A stretch of 46,838 nucleotides of DNA. It comes from VXNE01 sp964518405. GTDB lineage: Bacteria > Pseudomonadota > Gammaproteobacteria > Pseudomonadales > Azotimanducaceae. This document shows positions 25,401-32,869 of this stretch, in pieces. The stretch spans positions 1 to 46,838 of the forward strand of contig CAZFGB010000117.1 of assembly GCA_964518405.1 (NCBI GenBank). Reading direction: 5' to 3'. The notes under the pieces were generated by a model, which saw nothing but the letters and a program-made list of their open reading frames with translations, was not told the origin of the DNA and searched no databases. A program made the position numbers and the translations under genes. Position 1 is the stretch's first letter; every line of letters begins with the position of its first letter.

Positions 25401-25551
25401 CGGAGGCGAAGGCGCGTCCCTGCGCGCACCCATGGCATTGACCATCATCGGCGGCATCGTGGCCTCGACCATCGGGTCACTCCTGGTGCTTCCCTGCGTC
25501 TACCTGCTGATAGACAGGGCATCGATGCGCTTGCGCGGGCCGGCTTCGTGA
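22471..25551 (+). CDS. RND efflux permease (HAE1/AcrB-like)
   Basis: A 1026-residue inner-membrane RND pump subunit with the standard 12-helix layout: helix 1, a periplasmic loop of about 300 residues, helices 2-6, then a second repeat. The helix-4 motif is MLVDNAIVV with Asp408 and Asn409, where AcrB has two aspartates. The helix-10 motif is GIAVNDAVLL, with Asn925 in place of the AcrB lysine; related VDN-type pumps share such changes. Helix 7 contains a run of eight alanines coded by a GCGGCC hexamer repeat. A GTG at 22447 is an alternative start. The stop overlaps the start of the RND-ABC fusion gene (GTGA). The two RND proteins may form a mixed trimer, as MdtB and MdtC do. Confidence 0.93.
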   Translation: MGFFESLAGLAVRRPIAVSVVALAVALVGWLSWERLPVDLLPDVETPTVVVSVSSGDRPPAEMERLYGERVEQLLFTVRGIRNVEQVARSGRLVATVTFDWESDIDLGLIDVQKAVGLIEADPEVDEVLVRRFDPRQSPILTLGLVAPSGKPDLAELRRLARRQVAPALERLPGVAEVRVVGGREREVRITVDRYRLDAFGVSLGQLQRRLAEENVDIPAGTLEEENRIFQLRALSRFRRLEDVGDVVVRYVSDDSGRQQAVRVSDLGGIGLVDREIDHLVRVDGAEGVGLSVYKEAGANTVGVSATVRDALVGLDDDLPNVDVRDITDDASIVVDALDHLQTAAGVGIVLAIAVLAAFLRSAGAVLIVAAAVPVSLFAAIFFMGFESYSLNIVTLGGLALGAGMLVDNAIVVVESIYRRLAAGDAPGVAAARGTGEVAGAITASTLTTCVVFLPVLFVQGLAARLIDGIAFTVTISLIASLGVALMLIPALGGWFLRGSPDDAQPAPARRALESFVVKLLRHPVIVVLIAAAAAAAAVVALLRLGTELLPPTDPRQFSIRIKGPSEQRVESTARAVSGIEDLLRQAGGGALAATLSEVGRLPEDDRLIRSELTEENTARVIARMEIDGPTGRQVASWLAPEMAGLPMTEVSWEIGRSALTDALGTTGPPIAVEVAGNALEDLRHGADRIKQRLEALPELWNVRSSLEGGPPELRVTLDHAMADALGVDLQTMSRVLESSLDGHVATILSTGDEERRVTIRLPTPRRENLSDVVFRTGDGRLAAIGQVATFTEEEGAREIFRRDQRRTAEVTAQVAHGVSKPRAVAAVKAALDDLPLPPGTRSALRGEEEQRARTFGELQLAGVLALVLVFMVLAGTFESLAHPATVLSAIPLALIGVAGALVWTGQPIGVMAMLGLIVLAGIAVNDAVLLIATARRQMAEGSDRIHALAAAAGIRLRPIAMTTLTTGLALVPLVLAGGEGASLRAPMALTIIGGIVASTIGSLLVLPCVYLLIDRASMRLRGPAS
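24061..24084. repeat. GCGGCC hexanucleotide repeat inside RND gene
   Basis: Four consecutive GCGGCC-type hexamers code for a polyalanine stretch in helix 7 of the RND permease (residues about 531-538). Slippage by one unit would add or remove two alanines without breaking the frame. Confidence 0.8.
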
Positions 25552-28500
25552 ATCTCCTGGATCTGCCCGTGCGGCGTCCCGTCGCGGTGGCCATGGTGTT
25601 CCTCGGCCTGGTCATGATCGGCCTGGTAGCCTGGCACCGTATTCCCATCGAGCTGTTTCCGAACGTCGAAGGCGACCGGTTGTGGGTCAACTTCTCGCGA
25701 CCGGGGAGCGAGCCGGAAACCGTGGAGCGGGAAATCCTGTTGCCGCTGCAGGCCCGGGCGGCCGCGTTGCCGATGGTGCTGGAGACTCGGGGTTCGATCC
25801 GCGGCGCGGGCGGCAACTTCCAGATTCTGTTTGAGCGCGGCGCGAACATTCGGGTCCGCGAACTGGAACTGCGCCGCGTCGCCGCCGCGATAGAGCGCGA
25901 GCAGCCGGAAGGAACATCGCTCAACGTCAGCGGCGCCGACACTTCGAGCTGGGGCACGTTTGTCATGATGGTCAACGTGCTCGGCGGCGACGTCGACCGC
26001 CATGCCCTGCACGATGTCTCGGAAGAGTTGATCGCGCCGCGATTCGCCGCCGTGCCCGGGGTCACCGAAGCCATCACCACCGGCGGCGCTCCGCGCCAGG
26101 TGACGATGACCGTCGATCCGGCAAGGGCGGCGGCACTTGGCGTCAGCATTGACGATGTCACCGCCGCGGTGCGGCGCAACGTCGGAAACCTGCGCTATGT
26201 CGGCAATATCGAAACCACGAGCGGCAATACCAACGTCGTTCTGGACGGACGGCCAGCCGGCATCCAGACCCTCGCCGAAGCGCGGATCGTGCCCGGCAAA
26301 CCTGCGCAACTGCTCCACGCCGGCGAACTCGACTTCGGCACCGGCGTCGAACGTTCGCTGTTCCGCGTCAACGGCAAGCCATCTGTCGGCATCGCCATCT
26401 ACCAGGAGCAGGGCGCCAACTTGGTCCGCCTCGGCCACGACCTTCGCGCCCGCGCTTCGGAACTGAACGCAGAGCTGGGCGAAATGGGGCTTGAACTGGT
26501 GATAGGCACGGATGCCGCGGAAGAGGTCGAGAAACAGATCGGACGTCTTGCGCGCCTCGGGCTGTCCGGATTCGCCATCGCGCTCGCCGTTCTGTACCTC
26601 TTCCTGCGGCAATGGCAGGCGGTGACCGTGGTCGCCGTCGCCGTGCCGGTCAGCCTGCTGGCAGCCCTGGCCGCCCTGTACCTCTTCGGCGATACGGTGA
26701 ACATGCTCACCCTGTTCGGCCTCGCCCTCGCGGTGGGGCTGCTCGTGGACAACAGCGTCGTCGTGTTCGAATCGGTGCAACGCTCGCTGGACCGCGGTGC
26801 GGCGCCCGACGAGGCGGTGCGCCAGGGCCTCCGGCGCACGGTGCGGGCCATCGCCGCCGCCAGCTTGACGACCGCCATCGTTTTCCTGCCGCTGGTGCTC
26901 GTCGACGTCGATGCCGGCATGACGGGCATGCAGAAGCAGCTCGAAATCGCCGTCCGGGCCTTCCTGGTGCCCCTGGCCGCGTCTCTCCTGGTCGCGGTCG
27001 CCCTGGTCCCCCTGCTGGCGCATCGGCTGGCCGCGCCCGCGGCCGTCCGTCGCCTGGCGCGCCGCCGCGAAACCCGGGCGACCCGAGGCGGCATGGTCGC
27101 CCCCGATCCGGTCCGCATTCTGTTCGGCGGCATGGTGGCGAGCGCCCTTCGAAGGCCGCCCGCGTGGCTCACGGCCACCATCATCGCGGTGGTGATCACC
27201 GTCCTGATCGCCATACCAACAATCACTTTCGGCGCCTCCGGCGAGCCGAAACGCGCGGACGCGGTTCAACTCATCGCGCGATTCGAGCAGGCGAGTTCGA
27301 TCGGGAAGGTCAGCGATGCGCTCGCAAGGATCGAGGCGGCGCTCGATACCCTGGAAGGCATCGATACCGTCGAAACGGTCGTGAGGGAGGACGGCGGATC
27401 GATCACCATAGAACTGGTTGAAGAGGCCGAGCGCCCGGCTGACCTCGATGCGGCGGCGGTGCGCAAGGTCGCGCGAGAAGCGGCGAAACAGGTCTCCGGG
27501 CTGGATCTGCTGACCACTGACGAGGATCGCAGCCGCGAAGGCCGGCCGGGAGATCCGGGGGGTTTCGGCGGCACGTCCGGCGAGATAGTCCTGTCGGGGC
27601 CGGACAGCAACGAGCTCGCGCGCCTGGCCGGCGACGTCGTGGCGCGCCTGGATGCGACCCCCTACGTCGAAGACACCTGGCTCGCCGAGCGCGAGGGGCT
27701 CGAGGAGATCTGGATACGGCCCCGAAGTGCCGCGTTCGAAGCCTACGGCATCACCATCGGCGACGTGCTGCCCAATCTTGGACTCATCGGCAGGGACGGC
27801 CGCAGAAACGCGACCGGTTTCGCCCTGCCGAACGGCAGGGAACTGCCCATCGTGCTGGAGCGGGCGAACGCCCGTACGGACGAGGCGGGACGTGAACTCC
27901 GCAACCTGCGGTTGCAAACGGCGGCCGGCGTCGTTCCCGTGGCGCTTCTGGCTGACATAACGCAAATGCCGGCCCCGCCGATGATCGAGCACAGAAACGG
28001 TCGCAGGGAAACGCGCGTCCAGTTTCGCCTGGCCGATAGCGTGCCGGAGAGCGGGGCTGCGCGGGAAGCTATCGAAGAGCAGGTCGCCGCAACCGTGCGG
28101 GCTGTTCCGAGGCCACGTGGATTCACGGTGGAAGTACCGTCGGACGATTCCCAGACCAGCTGGCTGCAGCGTGTGCTGGTCCCGGTGGCGCTGCTCCTGT
28201 TCCTCGTGCTCGCCCTGACGTTCGAGTCGCTCACCTTGCCGTTGCTGGTGCTGTTGGCGGTGCCGCTGACCGTGATCGGCGCGAGCTGGGCGCTGGTTTT
28301 CGCGGGCATGTCCCTGGGTCCCATGGCTGCGCTCGGAGCGGTCGCACTGTTCGGACTGACGGTCAACCCCGCGATCCTGCTGGTGGACAGGATACAACAG
28401 AAGATCCTCGGCGGCGGCTGGACTGCCGGTGCGGCAGCTTTCGCCTCCGTGCGAGAGAGAACCCGCCCGGTGCTCATGACGACGGCCACCACGATCGCGG

Positions 28501-30326
28501 CCCTGTGGCCGCTGGCCATGTCGACCGGCCGCGAAAACGAGATCTGGCCGCCGTTCGCGACCATCGTCATCGGCGGCCTCGTCACGTCGGCGCTCCTGAC
28601 CCTCCTCGTCATTCCGGTCGGCTTTATCCTGTTGCACCGTCTCGACCGGCTGTTCGGCCGCGTCGGCCCCTGGCTGGTGGTCGGATGGCTCGCGGTCACC
28701 GCGGGGATCATGCTGTGGCTCATTCAATCCGGACTCATTACCTCGCTGTTCTGGCAAGTGGTGGTATCGATCCTGGTCGGCGGCGGTACGCTCGCGCTCA
28801 CGATCCTATTGTTTCGCAGACCCGAAAGTCATGAACCTGCCAACGATACCGGGCCGCCCGCGCTGGAAGCGCGCAACCTGAGGAAGGTGTATGCCCTTCC
28901 GGGCCCATTGCGGCGCGCGCTTGCGGCACCCAGGGTCTTCGCCGCCAGGGCCTTGGCCGAAGGCGCCTTCGACCCGAGAGCGCTCGACGAGGCGAAGCGC
29001 TTCAGCCAAAAGGAAGCCCGCGAGAGGCTGCTGCCGGCACTGGTGGTCACGGCCGCGCCCGCGGCGCTTGCGGTGCAGGCGCAGAGCAACGGCTGGCGTC
29101 TTTTCTTCTGCATGCTGGCGGCGGCGGGCCTGGTCGGACTGTTGCGACAGATACGCCGCAGCCGCGGGCAGCTGAATGCCGTGGGCGCGGTGGCGCCCGG
29201 CGGTCTCGAGAACTTCATCGCGGCGGGCGCGCCGTGGGCCGCGCTCGGGCTATTCGCGGGCGCCGCGCTGCTGCCGCAGTTGGGCGGGAGTTTCGCTCCG
29301 GCGGGCATCTTCTGGACCGCCGCAGGCGCGCTGCTGCTGGGGGCTTGGCAGCTTGCTCGACGCAGCGCGGCAGCCCAGGCGAGCGGACAGGTAAGGGAGC
29401 GCGCGGGCGGCGCGTTCCTTCGCCATCCGCGCACCGTAATGCGCCGTTGGGCGCGACGCATCGGAGGGCTCGACCTGCCGGCGTCGCCGGTCGAAGCCCT
29501 GGTGGGCGCCGATTTCAGGATCGAGCGGGGAATGGTCGGCGTTCTCGGACCGAACGGCGCCGGCAAGACCACGCTCCTGCGGCTTTTGACCGGCATCCTG
29601 GATCCCACCCGCGGCACCATTGCGCTCGGCGGCGTGCCCCTCGCCAAGGTGCAGAGGACGCTCGCGCGCTGGGTCGGCTACCTGCCCCAGGACGCCGGTC
29701 TGCCCGCAGGTCTGTCTCCGAGAGAATATCTGCGCTACTTCGCGGCCCTGTACGACTTGCCGCCGTCGGTTCGCCATGACCGGGTCGAACGCCTCCTGCG
29801 CGAAGTCGGGCTGGAGGAACGCGCCAATGACCGCATCGGATCGCTTTCGGGCGGCATGAGACAGCGCGTATCCGTGGCGCGCACGCTGCTGCGGCTGCCG
29901 CCGATCATCGTGGTCGATGAACCGACCGTCGGTCTCGACCCAAGGGAGCGCATCCGTTTCCGCAACCTACTGGCCAACCTGGCGCGGGATCGCATAGTGC
30001 TCTTTTCGACGCACGTGGTGGAAGACGTCGCGGTCGCGTGCGAACGCGTGCTGGTCCTCGCCCGCGGCCAGCTGCTGTTCGACGGCGCCCCGGGCGAATT
30101 GGCCGAAGCCGCCCGCGGCAAGGTATGGGAGACACAGGCGCCCGCATTGGAAAGCGTCGAACTGCCGCCCGGCACTATCCTGGCGGAAGAAACGCCTCTG
30201 GGAGACGGCCGGATCATGCGTCGGGTACTGGCGGAACAGCCGCCGAACCGGGATGCGAGGGCGCTGCCGTCAAGACTGGAGGACGGCTACCTGTGGCTGT
30301 TGCGGGGCACCGGAGGCGCCGCATGA
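25548..30326 (+). CDS. RND permease fused to an ABC ATP-binding domain
   Basis: One uninterrupted 1592-residue frame. Residues 1-1030 form a complete RND permease (helix-4 motif LLVDNSVVV with Asp401; helix-10 motif LTVNPAILL with Asn940). Two extra hydrophobic segments follow (about 1040-1060 and 1068-1088). PALEARNLRKVY (1104-1115) looks like the first strand and A-loop Tyr of an ABC ATPase. About 200 residues with four hydrophobic helices (near 1162-1178, 1184-1199, 1229-1246, 1252-1269) then intervene. Next come Walker A GPNGAGKT (1334-1341), Gln1381, LSGGM (1433-1437), Walker B with Asp1457 and Glu1458, and His1489. All catalytic ATPase residues are present. Overlaps with both neighbours (GTGA, ATGA) argue for tight coupling. 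RND pumps normally run on protons, so an attached ATPase is very unusual. Confidence 0.93.
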   Translation: MNLLDLPVRRPVAVAMVFLGLVMIGLVAWHRIPIELFPNVEGDRLWVNFSRPGSEPETVEREILLPLQARAAALPMVLETRGSIRGAGGNFQILFERGANIRVRELELRRVAAAIEREQPEGTSLNVSGADTSSWGTFVMMVNVLGGDVDRHALHDVSEELIAPRFAAVPGVTEAITTGGAPRQVTMTVDPARAAALGVSIDDVTAAVRRNVGNLRYVGNIETTSGNTNVVLDGRPAGIQTLAEARIVPGKPAQLLHAGELDFGTGVERSLFRVNGKPSVGIAIYQEQGANLVRLGHDLRARASELNAELGEMGLELVIGTDAAEEVEKQIGRLARLGLSGFAIALAVLYLFLRQWQAVTVVAVAVPVSLLAALAALYLFGDTVNMLTLFGLALAVGLLVDNSVVVFESVQRSLDRGAAPDEAVRQGLRRTVRAIAAASLTTAIVFLPLVLVDVDAGMTGMQKQLEIAVRAFLVPLAASLLVAVALVPLLAHRLAAPAAVRRLARRRETRATRGGMVAPDPVRILFGGMVASALRRPPAWLTATIIAVVITVLIAIPTITFGASGEPKRADAVQLIARFEQASSIGKVSDALARIEAALDTLEGIDTVETVVREDGGSITIELVEEAERPADLDAAAVRKVAREAAKQVSGLDLLTTDEDRSREGRPGDPGGFGGTSGEIVLSGPDSNELARLAGDVVARLDATPYVEDTWLAEREGLEEIWIRPRSAAFEAYGITIGDVLPNLGLIGRDGRRNATGFALPNGRELPIVLERANARTDEAGRELRNLRLQTAAGVVPVALLADITQMPAPPMIEHRNGRRETRVQFRLADSVPESGAAREAIEEQVAATVRAVPRPRGFTVEVPSDDSQTSWLQRVLVPVALLLFLVLALTFESLTLPLLVLLAVPLTVIGASWALVFAGMSLGPMAALGAVALFGLTVNPAILLVDRIQQKILGGGWTAGAAAFASVRERTRPVLMTTATTIAALWPLAMSTGRENEIWPPFATIVIGGLVTSALLTLLVIPVGFILLHRLDRLFGRVGPWLVVGWLAVTAGIMLWLIQSGLITSLFWQVVVSILVGGGTLALTILLFRRPESHEPANDTGPPALEARNLRKVYALPGPLRRALAAPRVFAARALAEGAFDPRALDEAKRFSQKEARERLLPALVVTAAPAALAVQAQSNGWRLFFCMLAAAGLVGLLRQIRRSRGQLNAVGAVAPGGLENFIAAGAPWAALGLFAGAALLPQLGGSFAPAGIFWTAAGALLLGAWQLARRSAAAQASGQVRERAGGAFLRHPRTVMRRWARRIGGLDLPASPVEALVGADFRIERGMVGVLGPNGAGKTTLLRLLTGILDPTRGTIALGGVPLAKVQRTLARWVGYLPQDAGLPAGLSPREYLRYFAALYDLPPSVRHDRVERLLREVGLEERANDRIGSLSGGMRQRVSVARTLLRLPPIIVVDEPTVGLDPRERIRFRNLLANLARDRIVLFSTHVVEDVAVACERVLVLARGQLLFDGAPGELAEAARGKVWETQAPALESVELPPGTILAEETPLGDGRIMRRVLAEQPPNRDARALPSRLEDGYLWLLRGTGGAA

Positions 30327-31039
30327 CAGGCGCGATTCTCGGTCAGCTGGAAGCGTTTCGCCTAGCGGGAATGACGATCGCCGGCCACCGATACTGGCTG
30401 TTGTCGGTCATGCCGCTCGCGTGGCTTCCCATCTGCGCGTGGATCGACTTCCAGGACCCGTTCACGCCGGTATCGGCCCAGGGCACTCTGATCGGACTTC
30501 CGCTCGCATTCCTGGCCGTGTTCCTGGGGCTGCGCGTCATCGCCGGGGAAATCGACGGCCGCAGCCTGGAAATCGCCTACACGGTCCCCGGCGGCTGTGA
30601 ACGCGTCTGGTGGACGAAGCTCGGTGCGGCCCTCCTGCTCCTCATCGCGGCCCAGGTTCCACTGGCTGCGGCGACGTGGTTCTTCTTCACGCCGTTCCCG
30701 CTCGATGCGCTGTACGGCGCGCTGCAGGCGGCGCTCTTCTACATGGTCCTGGCCATGGGCATGGCGACGCTGTTCCGCAGCGAAACGGCAGGCGCCATGC
30801 CCACGGTACTTGTCCTGGCGTTGAACGGCGTCGCGACCGGCTTCGGCAACAACCAGCTGCGCGTGTCGCCATTCTGGAATCCGCACGCGTTCGCCGCGGA
30901 CAACGGCGGCGTCTCGGATCCCGGCGAGATCCTCGCCCTGACGCTCCAGAACCGTATCGGTTTCGCGCTGCTGATGGCCGCGATCCTCGCCCTCGCCTTC
31001 ATGCGGGCCGCGCGCCGGGAACGCATGCTCGACGGCTGA
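30323..31039 (+). CDS. Small ABC-2-type permease
   Basis: A 238-residue membrane protein with about six hydrophobic helices. GEIDGRSLEIAYTVPGGCERVWWTKLGAALLL resembles the coupling region after helix 2 of ABC-2 permeases. No periplasmic domain is attached. The ATG overlaps the stop of the RND-ABC fusion, so it is the natural membrane partner of that ATPase domain, while the permease at 17865 would partner the free ATPase. It ends one base before the convergent ycaQ-like gene, leaving no room for a separate terminator. Confidence 0.8.
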   Translation: MTGAILGQLEAFRLAGMTIAGHRYWLLSVMPLAWLPICAWIDFQDPFTPVSAQGTLIGLPLAFLAVFLGLRVIAGEIDGRSLEIAYTVPGGCERVWWTKLGAALLLLIAAQVPLAAATWFFFTPFPLDALYGALQAALFYMVLAMGMATLFRSETAGAMPTVLVLALNGVATGFGNNQLRVSPFWNPHAFAADNGGVSDPGEILALTLQNRIGFALLMAAILALAFMRAARRERMLDG

Positions 31040-31040
31040 G

Positions 31041-32234
31041 CTAGTCCCCGAACACCGCTCTTACCGGTTGCAGCCAAGACCTTGGCACAACGTTGCCAAC
31101 CTCGATCCCCTCGCAGCCGGCAAAGGCCGCGTATTCGACAACGGCTTCTCGAAACGCGGACAGGAACGCGTCCGATACATCGCCTTCGAGGAATAACGCC
31201 TTGATCTCGAAGCGCCCTTGGGACCGATGCGCCTTGCAATCCATGCGACCGAAGAAGCGGTCCCGGTACAGCAGGGGCAACGCGAAATAACCGTAACGGC
31301 GCTTCGCCGCCGGCACATAGCACTCGATGGTGTAGTCGAAGCCGAACACGCGGGCGGCCCGCCGGCGCTGGATGACCACGTTGTCGAAGGGAGACAGGAT
31401 GCGTACCACAGCGGGGAACCGTTTCAGTCGTCCATCGAATGTCCCTGGCCGGGCGTAGACGGGTTCGCCGCCGGAAGTTCGGCGCTCGACGAGGGCGCCG
31501 GCGCGGACCTGCTCGGCGACCTGCGGACGCACCATGGCACGCACCTTGGGCTCGCGGCACAGGTAACTGATGGTCGCTGGAGTCGCGAAACCATGGGCGC
31601 GCATCGTGATGTCGATGAGATGGTCGGCGTGCTCCTCGGTGCTCGGATCGCGCATGTCGACGCTGGACGGGAGGAATCGCTCCGCGAGTTCGTAGCGCTT
31701 CTGGAAGCCCCGCCGCTCGATGCTCACCAGTTCGCCCTCCATGAACAACTGCTCGAGCGCCCGCTTGGCGGGCTTCCGGTCCCACCATCCGGCGCGGCGC
31801 CGGCGAGTATCCTCGAAATCCCTGGCGAAGAGCGGCCCCTCGGCGCGAATCCGATCCAGCACCCGGGCGCGCAGCCGCCTGTCCCGGTTGTGGTGCCACC
31901 ACCCCCACTCGCCCCTCGCAACGCCCCGCATCAGGGGAAGTGCGAAGCGGTAGTCGCGCATCGGCAGGTAGCACGCCGCGTGGCACCAGTATTCGAACGC
32001 CCGGTGCTCCCTGACGAGACGGTTCAGCAGCCCCTCGTCGTACTTGGCGACCCGGTTGTAGAGGATGTGGTGGTGGGCTCTGGCGACCACGGAGATGGTG
32101 TCGATCTGCACGTGGCCGATCCGGCGAAGGACCTTCTCCGCCCCGGCCATCCCGGTCCCGAGCTTGCGCTTTCCCGCGAGCCCCTGGTGCTCCAGCGCCA
32201 GGCTGCGCAATTGCCGAGAGCTAACGGTGATCAC
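31041..32234 (-). CDS. ycaQ: YcaQ/AlkX-family DNA glycosylase (winged-helix, crosslink repair)
   Basis: A 397-residue HTH_42 (YcaQ-like) protein. YcaQ enzymes remove alkylated purines and unhook interstrand crosslinks; the catalytic Gln-x-Asp motif is QID at residues 43-45 (HVQIDTISVV). The EYWCHAACYLP and CHAHRSQGRFEIKALF-like blocks of the family are present. The frame runs further upstream, but the GTG at 32234 overlaps the lolB stop (GTGA) and matches the family N-terminus. Pairing with lolB is not canonical; ispE usually occupies this position in gammaproteobacteria. Confidence 0.87.
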   Translation of the reverse strand: MITVSSRQLRSLALEHQGLAGKRKLGTGMAGAEKVLRRIGHVQIDTISVVARAHHHILYNRVAKYDEGLLNRLVREHRAFEYWCHAACYLPMRDYRFALPLMRGVARGEWGWWHHNRDRRLRARVLDRIRAEGPLFARDFEDTRRRRAGWWDRKPAKRALEQLFMEGELVSIERRGFQKRYELAERFLPSSVDMRDPSTEEHADHLIDITMRAHGFATPATISYLCREPKVRAMVRPQVAEQVRAGALVERRTSGGEPVYARPGTFDGRLKRFPAVVRILSPFDNVVIQRRRAARVFGFDYTIECYVPAAKRRYGYFALPLLYRDRFFGRMDCKAHRSQGRFEIKALFLEGDVSDAFLSAFREAVVEYAAFAGCEGIEVGNVVPRSWLQPVRAVFGD

Positions 32235-32830
32235 GGCGCGCCGAACGTCCACTCCCGGCAAACCAGGGTGACGCGATTGCCGGCTCGGGAGGCGATGAGC
32301 TTCTTCGGACGGCGCCCGTCGTCCCAATCGCCCCAGGCGGCGACCTCGACCTGCCAGCCCAGTTGGCTGAACGCGTCCGCTTGTGTGACGCTGGCTGGCC
32401 ACTCGGGCGCCGGGCGTCCGGTGATCCAGCTCGACAGCGCAAGAATCGGCACGTCCAGGAGAAGTTCGCGGCGAATCCAGTCCCGCGCCTCGGCATCGTC
32501 GATACGGCTACCCCGCGCCGTCAGCACCGACAGCGTTTCGCCTTGGGCCACCAGTCGCGTCCGTCCCTGCCCCAATGGTCCCCAGAACTCCACATCGAAA
32601 CCCGATGCGTACTGCCGCCAAAGAAAGTCCCCGCTCGCGCTTGCCGCGCCGGCCACGGCGCCGATGCGTCCGGCAACACTGAAATCCAATTCCCGATCTG
32701 TCGGCGGCAGCGTCGCGCAGGCACCGATCAATAGCGTCGCCACGAACAAAAAACCATTGACCGGTAGTGAGTTAGCGCCTGTCCTTCGCCGCGCTCGCGA
32801 GGCCGGGCAGTCATGCTCATCTGGTACCAT
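32231..32830 (-). CDS. lolB: Outer-membrane lipoprotein insertion protein LolB
   Basis: A 199-residue LolB, which takes lipoproteins from LolA and inserts them in the outer membrane. A hydrophobic stretch ends in the lipobox LIGAC near residue 38, followed by ATLPPTDREL and a beta-rich domain with the FSVAGRIG, DFLWRQYASGFDVEFWGPLGQG and LGWQVEVAAW blocks of the family. The ATG at 32830 gives a long charged n-region before the lipobox; no better start is visible. It is divergent from hemA with 39 bp between starts, as in Pseudomonas-type genomes. Confidence 0.88.
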   Translation of the reverse strand: MVPDEHDCPASRARRRTGANSLPVNGFLFVATLLIGACATLPPTDRELDFSVAGRIGAVAGAASASGDFLWRQYASGFDVEFWGPLGQGRTRLVAQGETLSVLTARGSRIDDAEARDWIRRELLLDVPILALSSWITGRPAPEWPASVTQADAFSQLGWQVEVAAWGDWDDGRRPKKLIASRAGNRVTLVCREWTFGAP

Positions 32831-32869
32831 TGCGGTTTTCCATCGTCGTCCAATGTCGTATCGACGCAA

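Noticed and set aside
25500..28757. A 1085-codon minus-strand open frame opposite the RND genes
   Set aside because: It has no domain and a charged low-complexity composition typical of shadow frames; the plus strand has complete RND proteins.
25548..30326. RND-ABC fusion as an assembly artefact
   Set aside because: The frame is open throughout, composition is even, both gene borders show 4-bp overlaps, and a matching permease follows; still worth a read-level check.
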